Position numbers and translations under genes: made by a program. Positions 22,101 to 34,703 of a stretch of DNA of 64,000 nt are shown one piece after another; position 1 is the stretch's first letter; the number at the start of each line of letters is the position of its first letter. This DNA comes from [Phialemoniopsis] sp. UDSM-2020. Its lineage: Eukaryota > Ascomycota > Sordariomycetes > Thyridiales > Thyridiaceae. Location: assembly GCA_018873225.1 (NCBI GenBank), contig JAEILZ010000006.1:2790001-2854000 (forward strand), read 5' to 3'. A model generated the notes under the pieces. The model did not search any database and was not told the DNA's origin. It saw nothing but the letters and a program-made list of their open reading frames with translations.

Positions 22101-23949
22101 GTGGGTAGTGAATGGCGTACTGCACCACCCAGGCTGTACCAGGTCGAACAAGAAGCCTGAGGGATGGAGGGCGGGCAGGACTGGGATTTCCGTCAATGGT
22201 CGTAGCCACCAACCTTTTACACCACCCACTAGAGAATTTTGATCCCACCCACCAGCACTAATGCCTCCCCCCAACCTCAACTGACTTTGGATCTGGCGCC
22301 GGGTGTCTGTCAGAAGTGTCGCAGCGGAGGAACACCGGAGCGGATGGATGGATTGGTGGATGTGTTTTGTTGTTGGATGTGAGGGTGATTGAGGTGACAT
22401 GAGAGATGATATGAAGAGCTGGCCTGACTGACCAGGGACAGTCTGGCCGATTCTACAGTACGGCCAGTATTACTTGCATGTCCTGCACTTGATCAGAGGC
22501 TGCCTCGTAATGTAACAGCACGCTGGCTTGGTATTTGGTACTTGCAGGGCCCCAGTAGCCCGTATGGAGTATTGGTCCTGACCTCACACACCCACCGTTT
22601 CTCTCTTAGGTGAATCCACTCAAGAAAATCCACGATTTCCGCACCAAAAGGCCAAGCCTATCACCACACTCACCACTGGGCACTCCGTAGACCACACCTG
22701 AAGAAGGGGAGAAAAAAGAACCCACCCACACGCCCCCCTTGGCAGACCCTCCACCATCTGAAGGAAGAGAGAGAGGGAGACGAGAGACGACAGACGACAA
22801 GAGGCAGAGAGCCACACAGACAGAACTGGAGTGCCCACCGATCAATTCCCGCCGCCCCGTCTTTCGCCTAGACCAGGGCCGCACCAACCACTATTCCGTC
22901 ATTTGCGAGCGCGCTACACCTCTTGTTGGCGCTTAAACTATGGCAAAGCCTTGTACTCGACTACGATCTCTTGTGCTGTGACTGCGAATTCATGACCGAG
23001 TACCAGACAGAGCCCACCTCCTGGACGTCCTGGTCCATTCGACGCCCTCGAAATAGACAGAGCCCACTTCCAACTTGACATTAAAGCACCCACCTCCCTC
23101 GTCGTCGGTGCCGCCCACCCGCCTGCCCTTCTACTTCTGCTTCTCTTTTGCGCCGTCGTTGCCTCTCCCCCTTCTTCCTCTGACTTGTTTCCGGACAAAT
23201 CCTCTTTCTCCCTCTGTTGGACTCGTCATGTCAGAATTATAGCACCACAGAAAAAGCGGTTGAGTCCAGACGTTCTCGTCGTCACAAAAGGGAGGAAACT
23301 TGACCCCCAAACCCACCCCCGCGGCATTTCCGACCTCTGGCCTGTTACAGGAACCGCAGAACCCGTTTCGGCTGTCGCTGGAGCATTTCCCAGGGTTTTG
23401 ACACCTGAAGAACAGTAGCTGAAAAACCTCACTGCTGGGGCGCGAGGCGACTTACACCGTCCACCACCACCATCTCTCTCACCTAAACCACTTTCCCTTC
23501 CCTTCCTGTCCTCCCAAAACACCACCCAAACTCGGTCTAAACCAGACCTAAACCTCCCAAACCAAAACCACCCACCCAAAAACTCTCCACTCAATCCTCA
23601 ACTTTTTCCAAGTCTTGTTCGGCGTCGGCGGTCCATTGGGAGTTACGGTATATACCAAACGACAATTTCTCGCCATATACCCCAGGAAGATGTTACTGTG
23701 AACGTTATCCGATTTATCGCATATCGTCCTTTTTCTTTGTTCTTTCTAGGAAGCCAGCCTTGTTTCAGTGCTGCCTTTCCAACCACCGCCGCCCCTCCAC
23801 CAAGAAAGAACCCTGTCGACCTTTTGAGGCTACGACTTCGCGGCCCTCGCCAGTCTGTCACGCAACCCGCCCGACATCCGCGATCCAAAACACCTAAAAG
23901 TCTCGTCCGACTGTGGCGCATTCCTCTTTACCAGTCAATCGTCGTCAAT
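16131..23949. other. 7.8 kb stretch with no recognisable gene
   Basis: No frame longer than about 180 codons and no domain, tRNA, 5S rRNA or transposon hallmark was recognised on either strand. Base composition is ordinary, not AT-rich, so this is not a RIP-mutated relic. From about 22600 to 23949 the plus strand becomes strongly C/T-rich with many CCACC blocks and looks like a long promoter and leader for the copper-fist gene. The remainder could hold non-coding RNA or distant regulatory DNA; the sequence alone does not say. Confidence 0.5.
22940..23701 (+). promoter_or_regulatory. C/T-rich leader region with four candidate uORFs upstream of the copper-fist gene
   Basis: Four ATG-initiated short frames end before the main start at 23950: 22940-22981 (MAKPCTRLRSLVL), 22992-23078 (28 codons plus stop), 23228-23242 (MSEL) and 23690-23701 (MLL). 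No further ATG occurs between 23702 and 23949. Whether all of them are transcribed depends on the start site, which is unknown. Confidence 0.4.
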
Positions 23950-25532
23950 ATGCTCATCGACGGCGAGAAATGGGCTTGCGAGGCCTGCGTTCGCGGCCAC
24001 CGCGTGAGCAACTGCCAACATTCTGGTGAGTGATATTTGCCGCACATGCGCCGCGCCGCCGCAATGACCCCCGCCGCCGCTCTGCTGCACATGGCGATTG
24101 GCAGCGGGCTGTCTGGCGTGTGTTATTCACCACCGCAATCAATTGGCTAACAAACTTGCTTTTTCCTGTTGCAGATCGCCCTCTTCAACACATCAACAAG
24201 AAGGGCCGGCCCGTGTCGCAATGCGGCCATTGTCGCTCCATGCGCAAGTCCAAGTCCTCCCACGTCAAGTGCGACTGCGGAGAGAAGACGCACAAGTGTA
24301 TCCACTTGCAGGGTGTGGTCGATGGCCACAAAGGTGAGCATATACAACTAACCCAGATCGCGAAAACCGACTTTGTTTCTGACCGGCGTCCTTCCTCTGC
24401 TACAGAAAGCTGTTGCTGTAACCATGGCGGCCGCTGCACATGCTCGCACAAGAAAGAGGCGCCATCTCTTGACCCGGTCCCCGAATCGGATTCGGATCAA
24501 GACATGAGCATCGCTACCAAGTCGTCCTGCGTCAAGAACCCCCTGGCCAGGAGACGAAGAGCCAACACGATCCACTCAGATGGCATGCTGTCCTTCGACG
24601 AGAATGGCCACCACAAACCGGCCTACAAGCACAACAAGGCCTCACAGAAGACTGGCCCTTACCAGCTGAACAGGGTCAACTCTATGCACAGCGCGAGCAG
24701 TCTGTCAAATCGCTCCATGGACAACCTCATGAATGGCTCCAGCAGTGGAGACTCGGGCAGCACAATTGACAGCTCCATCAGCAGCCACATCTTGCAGGGC
24801 AAGCGCAGGGTCAAGTCTGAGGCCGCCTCGCCCATGATGAGCAGCAACGCTGCATTCGCACAGCTAAATGGCCAGCTGCCTCCATTGGATCTCTCGAGCA
24901 TCGAGTACCCCTCGTACATCTCTGGTGGCTTTGACTTGTTCAACAATCTCTCGGACCACGAACAAGGTCTCTTCAGTGCCGGTCTCAGTGCCACCTCGGT
25001 CGATTGGAGTCACTATGACCTGGATTTCAATGCCAACAAGACTGGCGACAACTTTGCTCCTTCTAGCTACAGCCAGCCCCCGAGCTTTGCTGGTTTTGAT
25101 TTCAACGGCTCAGAGCAGGCGCCTACCTTGACCACCAATACCTCTGGCGAGGTCTCCGAGGTGGAGGATTTCCTAGGTCCCAGCCTGGACGACTTTGATG
25201 CTAGCGGCGCTTTCGGTGGCACGAGCGCTGCACCCAATACGTTCTCCGTCGGTGGCCCACAGACCGGTCTCTTCAACAGCAATGATCTCGGTCCTTTGGA
25301 TTATGATGATCTCAAGATCATGAAGGTCGGCAACAAGTTCCTGCCCACCCCGGCGTCCCTTGCTGGCGACGAGCCTTCCCTTGGCGTCACCTCGGCTGGC
25401 GCAAATGGTTTCTCCTTCGTGGAAGACGACCCGGCACTCTGGGTGAGCGACTACTCCGGCATGCCGGACGGCTTATCAGCCATGAATGACCCCACGGAAA
25501 CAGGCATGCTTCCTATGTGGGATCAGCAATGA
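23950..25532 (+). CDS. Copper-fist transcription factor, GRISEA/ACE1/CUF1-like (453 aa, three exons)
   Basis: Exons are 23950-24025, 24175-24333 and 24406-25532; introns are 149 and 72 nt with GTGAG donors and CAG acceptors, in frame. The first 60 residues are a copper fist: a zinc site C11-x2-C14-x8-C23-x-H25, then DRPLQHINKKGRP with the minor-groove KGRP motif, QCGHC, and a CDCGEKTHKC cluster. A Cys-rich block CCCNHGGRCTC follows the second splice junction. The rest is acidic and Ser-rich with no domain, and probably holds the activation region. Proteins of this family bind copper and activate copper uptake or copper detoxification genes; which side this one serves cannot be told from sequence. 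The spliced model is needed, because the unspliced reading frame starting at 24030 lacks the first zinc ligands. Confidence 0.92.
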
Positions 25533-28500
25533 CCGTCTCGAGCCCACGCGGCTTCTTAGATGTTCAGCACGATCAGAACCCTTTTTCTCGGTACATACAT
25601 CCTGATCCGATGCCTTTCCCTTTTTGATGGATTACACCGGCGTACCGATTCTCACGGCTGGGTTCCTTTTTTCTTATATTTTTCACGGTGTTTGGCGGGG
25701 GGCACGACGCAAAAAGCATGATGACCAGCTCACGAATCGCATATACAAACCATTCTTGGATACAGTGGATTCGATGGTTTCCGTCTCTATTGCGTATTCA
25801 CCCACTCATGTCTTTCTTTAGGCGAGATTGGATGAAACTGCGTTTACGGGGGTTGGAAGCGGTTGAACAAGAGAAGAAGATACAAACGATAAAACAACAG
25901 ATATATCTGGAAGGCTACATCCAGCGCGGTGGTTGTGGCGGGGAGAGAAGACACGAAGACACCAGGCTCCGTTCGTCGCAAAGGGGGTTTGAAAGCTCTG
26001 ATTGCAAAGTATGCTCTGCAGCGAGTACATAGATCGCCTTCTGTACTCATTTTGACTTGACTCTTGCTTCTTGTTTGAGTTCTTGTTGCTTCGAGGCATG
26101 CCTGCGCAAACTGACATTCCGCCCCCCTTTGCCGATCTCCCAACCACAGCTCGGCACCACGACCCGAGGCATCGCCTCGCTGCCTGTCCTACCTTTTTTG
26201 CTCTTTTTTTGCATAGACAACATACGCACGAAAACAAAAACCGGTGGACCATAGACTTATAGAGCTTTTTGGTGTATAAAAAAGGGAAGGGTTTGGAGCC
26301 CGGCGTAAAGGGGCTTAGTCAAGAAAAAGTTCAAAAGCCACAATAGATACCATTTACCTTTGTTCACTTGAAACATTGACCAAAACTCTCGGAATCTTCC
26401 CTTCATGGACTGTCGTCGTCTGCTGAGAATCATAGAGTGTCGTTTTGCCGCCGCTTCCGGGCTGCGTGGACGGTGGCGGAATGGCTGACTAGACGTGCGG
26501 TGGGTCGTCGGGTCGGCTGGCACGGTAAAACGGGGGTTTCTCCTGGTGTAGGTCAGAGCTTTGCGAGTGCGGCGCGTTTCTCGGCGGTGCCTCCTCGAGC
26601 GATTTTTGCCATCCAGTCGAGCAGGGAAAAAAATTGGCCACCTTCATGGCGGTGTCGGGCGTCCCACAGCATGTTACCGGAGCAGTGGTTGCATCTCCCT
26701 CGCATGCACCCAAAAGTATCCTAGACATTGATACGAATTTTCCGCCGGCGATCGGCTCCCGGTAAGCGTGTTTTGGTCCCCTATGCCATGCTGTTCTTGT
26801 CGTCCCAGGCTGTCGGTGTGGTCCCTCCCAATGCGCTGTGCTGGAGTCGGCGGCAAGGATAAGGGCTTTTCCTGAGAGCCGGCTTGCGTGCGCCGGCGGT
26901 CGGCACCGGTCGAAGAATTGCGTCAGATTTGTCCTGGTCAATTGACAGACCTTGCCGGGCCGGCGAGCATAAGAGCCCACTCGCCGCCTGGCAAGGCAAG
27001 TCTATCGAAAAAATAAGGGGAAACTCGGGAAGGTAAAAGAGGGAAAGGGTAAGGGCTTCTTTTATGCTTCATTGGGAACCCTTTGCGGGATAAAAAAGAA
27101 AAAGAGACTTTGAGTGCTCGGCGTAACTACGCGTGTCGTTCGGGTATTGCCTGCGCAAATTTTCTTACTTTTTCCTGCTCGGTGTCTCCTTTTGCATGAT
27201 TTTGCCTCACTGTTTACTTTGTTGTCTAAACCTATTCCGCCCGGTTTGGAAAGATGCGTGGGCGGCGAGTGGATTCAGCATCGGGAATTTGAGGAACGAG
27301 CGAGGTAAAAGACCCAGGGACCAAAATGCCGCAGTAGAACGGGCTGGCCAAGGGAAGGCAATACACGGGCGAATGGAGTTAACATCCCGGGCATTACTTA
27401 TGAAAAGACTCTCTGTGAGCTGGGATTACGGGGTTTTGAGCACCGAGGGCGTTCAACTAGCCGATACAAATACAGATTGGCGACGCTCGATAGTGCTTGT
27501 TAAGCTGAAGAATAGGGCTGGCGACCGTGGCTCGAAGCGGCCACAGCCGCCGATTAAGAGCGTTAGATGTCTGAGAAGTAACCTTATTGATACTTTGGGC
27601 AAAGATGAAGGCTTTCGTACAGACGTACTTCTTAGAGCTGGAGTACTGCGTATAACCTGGATCATCAAGACAGACGGCCCAACCCACCAAGCTGGAACCG
27701 GTCTTGATATCAGTCGGCGTTCTACAGCACCACTAATCTAATTCCTGCTCTGACCTGCTGTCAAAGACCTTCTATGTCTACTGCATCTGGAGCACCATGG
27801 GCAAGCCGAGACGAGTATGCGCGACTCGCCGTGAGACACTATCGGTTACCGGCACAATTGATCTTACAACTAGTCAGCACTTTCTTCCAAGTATTCGGGT
27901 AAGCTAACCGTGGTGTTCTTCGGAAGAAATTCAGGGATACACAAGGATAAGTTGTTCGAGATCTCCAGCCACCACGGCCGAAGCAACGCCTTCTTTGCCA
28001 AGAAGAGCCAGGCTGCGTATTGCACGCCAGGTAGTGTATCTTTTGGCAATGAACTTTGCATATAGCTGGGACTCTGCAATCTGGTCCATTTGGCATCTCC
28101 TTTCCCATGTTTTTTCGACGCAGCCAGCTATCGCATCTGAGAGCTGCAGGTAGGTAGGTATTGTACTCATCCAAAACTTATATAACTCGATGGCAAGACC
28201 CTTCAGGGTCCAGTACAAGTGCAGCATTTTGACGTAGTAGACCCAATCACACATGTCGGATCAAGCTCCGAAACAGCATAGAATAAGGGGTCGAGTTCCA
28301 GTGATGAAGCACGTCGTGCAGTTAGTGTAATGTCACGATAGCCTCATCCTGCCCAATAGGGTAGGCGAGGTGTTGCAGACAAGCAGCCATTGACGAAAAC
28401 GAAGAGATGGGATGACATGATTGGCTGGCGGTGTGCAGGACGGGCAGGGGCCCCTGGCGCAGCCTCGATCGGTGATGACGACATCGATTCTCCCATCTGG

Positions 28501-30252
28501 ATTTGGTAGGGCCAATCGAAGCGGCCACAGCGGTGCTGCCCTGCAGGGATCCCACAACCACACTTTCCTTTACCGGTAGGTGGGCTTGCTGCTACGACTT
28601 GGCTACAAGTACAGCGGGCGGCTTTTAGGCGGGGATGCCAAGCTGGAGAGATACTTCACTGAACAGAGCAGACAAGACAAAATAACACCTACAATTGTTT
28701 GATGAGCCGGCATGCTCCGTCGCGGTCTAGAGGACCGTTGGTTTGGAGCTATCCTTATCCCTTGAATCCCAACATGGTACGATTTTCGACAGAGCTACCC
28801 TTGAGGGTCTTGGGTTCTTTGCGGCCTGCCACCCACGTCAGGGCAGTCCTCGAGGCCTGCAGCGCCCACAAGGGCAACCTCTAGCTGTGGGACTTTTGGA
28901 CTTTTAGCAGCCCGTAGTGAGCTTAGCGCCCATGTTCGGCCCCGGAGGACCACCATGGCATGCACCGTTTCAGCCTGGTGTGTGGCCTGGAACACGATCT
29001 TCTGGCGTTTTGCTCCACTGGTGAGCCCCATTTCCCTGTTCCCCCATAACACCCGGCCCCAGATGGAAATTACCGAGAACTGGGAAAGGTAGAGAGCTCT
29101 CAGTGCTGTATAACGCCAGTCAGATACGATAGATCTGTCTGTCTATCTCGGGGGGACCCTCCGTGCACAAATAGAAGAGTGCAAAACCCAACGGGCCACG
29201 GCAGCCTGCCTCGAGCTGGCCCGGGTGTGGCAGCATATGAACCGCTGCACTGGAATCCGGGCGCTGGGGGAGAGGGGCGTCTTGTGTAGCACTACGGCCT
29301 GCATGGCGCACCCTGAACCTCTATCCGTCCTTATTCGAATACAAGACCTAAGTATCAGTGCGCATCGAGTCTGTCAAAGAGGTGTCAAGCTGTCGGTTTT
29401 CTCTTATTCTGGCAGATCACTCAGTACGGGACGAGGCGCATGTGTGCATGTCGATCACAGCTGCGGCTTATTGTGGTTGGACGCAGGACAAAAATCCGCT
29501 TTTTTCAGAATCAGATTTTCCACAAAGTCGATACTCGCCCGTCCCAGTGAAAACATTGGGGCATGCCAACCTGCCATTCGCCTCCATCCCATCATCGTAC
29601 ATACTCACCGTCATACAGCAAATCCATGTGTTTCTATTTCCATGCATTCGTAAAACGTAACGTGTAGATCACTTCAATTCTGGCAGTTTTCTCTCTAATC
29701 CATCACTGCACACGGCGATTGATCGGAAGAGCTAGACCAGCTCATTGGTGTCCCTTACTCTTGCTCTTCCTCCTCCGCCTTGCAGCGAAGATCTTCACGC
29801 CTCCCCGAACCAGTAGCGCACTTCCCGGGCCACTTGTGACCTCCTCGTCCCGACTCGCTGCGCATTCCCTCCACCTCTGCAGGCTCTAACCCCCCATTCC
29901 ATTCTAACGCTCATCCACCTTGGATTGGCCACATGGTGTCCTGGCCCATTTGCTGCCTCGCCCTACGCACATTGCCTATTTTCCAACCTATCCCAATCGA
30001 TATTACTGTTTGAACGACTGGTGGGCAATCCTTCACGAACGACACAGGTACCAAATCGGACAGCTTTCATCTTGACGCTCCTCATGTTGTAGGGCCTCCA
30101 TAACCGACTCCTGCCATAGGCGGCCGATACCTTCTCGGCACCCAACAGCCGCTCTTTGAGAGCGCGCCTCCTCTCTCGACTGCCTGTCCACTACTCGCCA
30201 AACTGGCTTCCATCTGGACACTCGAGAGAGGCTTTTAGGCCTGGCATATACC
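25533..30252. other. 4.7 kb intergenic region, no gene seen
   Basis: It contains the 3' end of the copper-fist gene and the promoter of the phytochrome gene. Short frames on both strands lack family features. A TATA-like tataaaaaa lies near 26275. Pyrimidine-rich DNA at 29750-29900 marks the phytochrome promoter, and a minimal uORF (ATG-TTG-TAG) lies at 30084-30092. Confidence 0.5.
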
Positions 30253-33200
30253 ATGGATCCTAGCCAAGGACAATCGGAGCAGTCCTCACAGCCTTCGAGG
30301 CCACCGCCTCCAGACCGCTCCCAGGATGTCTCGAGCGTATCTACCGGCTCGGACTCCGTCGATAGCCAGGCGACTCCGACCCAGAACCAGCCGACGCAAA
30401 TACCCAACTTCGACGGCGTGCCTCCCATGACCACGATACCGCCTAGCATGCCTTCGTCGTGGAGTCAGAGCTCCGACCGCCAACTCGGCCATGGGCAAGG
30501 GAACTACAGCAGCCAGCAGGACTACTCCGATCGAGTGTTTCCCATTCGCTCTGTCGTGAGCGTAGACTCTAGCGGCGGTCGCCAGTCTAATGACCAGGAC
30601 TACTTTCGCCAACACTCTGAAAGCACCCGCACACCGTTCCGGGGGTCGACCACGAGGATAGACACCGACTCGGCAGCCACTCGCGCATCAAGTATCAGTG
30701 TGACCACTGAACCCGCTGTTCAGTCCGTCATGTCTCCCCTCACGTCACCTGGGGGGCCAGGGGCGGGGAAGTCAAGGCGGCGGCGGGGCAACACCACGGG
30801 CGGTGCTATGTCGAGTATCCAAGCAGATGCAGAACGCCATGGCACTGTCCCGCCCATATCTATCGACCCCGAGTACGCTTCAGATGATGAAAGATCGGAG
30901 GCGACAGGTGGATCGTTTGAGCAGAGGAGTATGGAATCCCAAGGTGGCGCTTCTGTCGAATCTCTACCCGATGCGCTCATGACAGCTCGGTTCCAACATG
31001 TTGTCACCGACGAGGGCCATGCCGTTATCACAGGGCGCGAAGGGACTCTTCAGCGGTGCGAGGACGAGCCAATCCACACCCCTGGCGCCGTGCAGGGTTT
31101 TGGGCTCTTGATGGCGATCCGCGAAGAGCAGGACGGTCGTTTCACGGTGCGGTACACCAGCGAGAACTCGAGGCGCATCATCGGGTACACCCCTCAACAG
31201 CTGTTCAAATTCGATAACTTCATGGACATCTTCTCCGATGAGCAGGCCGACAATATGTTGGACCACATCGATTTTATTAGGGACGAGGATGCCGATCCAG
31301 CTGTGAACGGCCCGGAAGTGTTCAGTGTGACTATTCGCCCACCGAAATCCCGATCCAACAAGCTGTGGTGTGCCATGCACATCAACGCCGCCCATCCTGA
31401 ACTAGTTATCTGCGAGTTCGAATTGGATGACGATCTGGACTATCCCTTAAGACCGTCAGACGAGCTGACACCTGACATACCCGAAGATACGCTGCAGTCC
31501 AACCCGACGCTGGAAGAGCTGACGGAGAGCACAGAGATCCTAAGCAAACCACTCAGGGTGCTGAGAAGCGCTCGGAAACAACGTGGCGAGGCTGGAGCGA
31601 TGCAAGTGTTCGACATCATGTCTCAGGTACAAGAGCAGCTGGCTTCGGCACCGAATTTGGAGAGCTTCCTCAAGATCCTCGTTGGTATTGTCAAGGAGTT
31701 GACCGGATTCCACCGCGTCATGATCTACCAGTTCGATTCGTCGTTCAACGGAAAGGTTGTGACTGAACTGGTCAATCCGTCGCAAACAAGGGATCTTTAC
31801 AAGGGCCTTCACTTTCCCGCATCTGACATACCGAGGCAGGCGCGAGAATTGTACAAGATCAACCGGGTGCGTTTGCTCTACGACCGAGACCAAGAGACTG
31901 CGAGAATGGTGTGTCGTTCGACAGAAGACCTAGAGGTCCCACTCGACATGACCCACGCCTACCTCCGAGCTATGTCGCCGATCCATCTCAAGTATCTGGG
32001 CAACATGGCCGTGCGCTCGTCCATGTCAATATCAATTAATGCATTTGGCGAGCTATGGGGGTTGATTGCCTGCCATTCATACGGAAACAAGGGCATGCGG
32101 GTGTCGTTTCCCATCCGCAAGATGTGTCGCCTCGTAGGTGATACCGTATCTCGAAATATTGAGCGCCTATCGTACGCCTCCAGACTTCAGGCACGAAAGC
32201 TCATCAACACGGCACCGACCGACAAGAACCCCTCTGGATACATTATCGCCTCGTCCGACGATCTTCTTAAGCTGTTCGACGCCGATTTTGGCATGCTGTC
32301 CATCCGAGGTGAGACCAAGATCATGGGCAAAATTGAGCAAACCCAAGAAGCCTTAGCTATGCTGGAATATTTGCGACTGCGCAGATTCACGTCAGTTGTC
32401 ACGACGCAGGATGTCAAGCAAGACTTCCCCGATCTGCGCTACCCCCCTGGCTTTTCTGTTGTGGCTGGTTTGCTTTATGTTCCACTGAGCGTCGGTGGCA
32501 ACGATTTCATCGTATTCTTCCGCAAGGGTCAAATTAGAGAGGTGAAGTGGGCCGGCAATCCGTACGAGAAGTTCATTAAGGAGGGCACGAGCGCGTACCT
32601 TGAACCACGTAAGAGTTTCAGGACGTGGCATGAGACTGTCCTTGGCAAGTGTCGAGAGTGGTCAGAGGAGCAGGTCGAGACTGCAGCCGTGCTTTGTCTC
32701 GTCTATGGTATGCATTCTCTGTTAACCATACTTTTCCCTCATATCCTGACTTGTTTTCCACCATAGGCAAATTCATCGAGGTCTGGAGACAAAAGGAGGC
32801 GGCACTCCAGAGCAGCCGGTTCACTCGTTTATTGCTCGCAAACTCTGCCCACGAAGTCCGCACACCACTCAACGCAATTATCAATTACCTTGAGATCGCC
32901 CTCGAAGGCACCCTTGATCAGGAGATCAGAGACAATCTAGCCAGGTCCCACTCTGCGTCGAAGTCTCTGATCTACGTGATCAACGACCTGCTGGACCTCA
33001 CCAAGGCGGAAGAAGGTCAGGAGCTAGTCAAGGATGAGGTTTTCGATCTCGCTGCTTGCATTCGGGAAGCGACGGAACCGTTCCAGAACGATGCCAAACG
33101 CAAGAACATCAGCTACGAAGTTGTCGAACATCCAGGACTCCCCAGATATGTTGTTGGCGACCAGCGGCGTGTGCGCCAAGCTGTGGCGAACGTGACCGCC

Positions 33201-34703
33201 AACGCCGTGCAGAGCACTACCAAGGGCATGGTGAAGATTGAGCTTTATGCTTCGGAAGTTCAGGACCGCCAAGCAAGGATAGAAATCGTCATACAAGACA
33301 CTGGCAAGGGTATGAGCAACTCGCAATTGGATAATTTGTTCAGGGACCTGGAGCAAGTCACAACCGACTTTGACGAGTCCAAGAGTCTCGACGAGACGGA
33401 AGGCAAGCCCCAAAACACCCGGACACTCGGTCTTGGGCTGGCAGTGGTCGCCAGAATCGTTCGGAACATGGACGGCCAGCTACGCCTTAAGTCAGAAGAG
33501 GGTTCAGGGTCACGATTTGTCATTCAGCTGCCGTTCGATCTGCCACCGAACGATTCTCCTGAAGCGACCGAGGGCAGCGGTGACATTCCTACCGCTTCGA
33601 CTACCGTATCGAACTTTTCGGTTTCGAGCGACGTTAGCCGCCTGCACGAGGGAGAGGTCATGTTGGTCGATCGTGGGAGCGCTGCCAATCTCAATGCAAA
33701 TCCACTGACCCAGAAGAAGAGCGCTGAGGATATCAAGAGCCTGTCTAGCCAGCGAACTGGTACGAGCAAGAGCAGTGCTGCCAGCGTCAAAAGCGACGCC
33801 GACCGCCTCATTGACGCTATTCAAACACCCTTGTTTGGTGGGCAGGAGGGCGAGAGGGCGCCTCTCCATAGGAGGACGTCAAGCGGCCCATTTTTCAGCC
33901 CCGTGCGAGACCGTGATGATACAGGCTCGACGAGTAGTCAGCAGTCTCGTACTGTGCAGCCTAGTACCCCGTCACGTCACGGATCGCTGGCCGACACGGT
34001 GGTACAACATACCAGTGAGGCGCCTGCGGGCATGGAGTATGTCACGGATTCAAAGACGCCGATCAAGCCCGTCAGGATACCCGACGAATATCAAGACATG
34101 CCTGAACAGCCTCAGGCGAACCCAAGCTCCGGCGTCTTGTTTGAGATCTCAGACGTCAAGGACCACGCGACCAAGGACCAGCATCCTGAACCAGGACCGC
34201 TCAAGCTGCAGGTCCTGGTCGCGGAGGATGACCCTATCAATTCCAAGATCCTGAGCAAACGGCTGCAGAAGGCCGGCCACGAGGTGTTCCACGCCGTCAA
34301 CGGCGAGGACTGTGCTCAACTTTATAAGGAAAAGCCAAGCACGTTTGACGTGGTACTGATGGACATGCAGATGCCCATTGTGGACGGTCTTAGTAGCACC
34401 AAGATGATCCGGGAGATTGAGAAGTCGGAGGGCTACGGAGGGCTGTCGTCGCTGGCGTGGCCGCACGGCCACGTCCCCATCTTTGCCGTCTCGGCCTCGC
34501 TGGTGGAGCGGGAGAGGGACACTTATGTGGACGCCGGCTTCGACGGCTGGATCCTCAAGCCCATCAACTTCAAGCGCCTCGAGGTGCTACTGTCGGGCAT
34601 GGGGGACGACACGGTGCGCGATCACTGCGCGTACAAGCCCGGGCAGTGGGAGCACGGCGGGTGGTTCAGCAAGAAGGCTGACGAGAAAAAGGCCGAGGCT
34701 TAG
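30253..34703 (+). CDS. fphA: Fungal phytochrome, hybrid histidine kinase (1463 aa, two exons)
   Basis: Exons are 30253-32707 and 32767-34703, with a 59 nt intron (GTATGC...CATAG). After a disordered Ser/Gln-rich start of about 250 residues comes the PAS domain with QRCEDEPIHTPGAVQGFG, where C269 is the expected bilin-attachment Cys of the bacteriophytochrome/fungal type. A GAF domain follows with PASDIPRQARELY (about 520-535), then a PHY domain ending in the tongue motif PRKSF...WHETV. The kinase has H-box SAHEVRTPLNAI (H847), N-box region QAVANVTANAVQS, DTGKGMS and LGLGLAVVARIV. A C-terminal receiver domain has VAEDDPINSKIL, phospho-acceptor D1351 in LMDMQMP and ILKPI. Fungal phytochromes bind biliverdin, sense red/far-red light and signal through phosphorelay to development and stress genes. 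All key residues are present. Confidence 0.96.

Noticed and set aside
26489..26980. 163-codon minus-strand frame
   Set aside because: No domain, no conserved motif and composition typical of chance frames in GC-rich DNA.
27133..27741. 202-codon plus-strand frame beginning with a hydrophobic stretch
   Set aside because: It lacks an ATG at its start and the hydrophobic part is followed by random-looking sequence with no family resemblance.
27839..28254. Overlapping minus-strand frames that look vaguely protein-like (KFIAKRYTTWRAIRSLAL)
   Set aside because: I could not match them to any family or build a spliced model with good signals. They could be a gene remnant, but the evidence is too thin.
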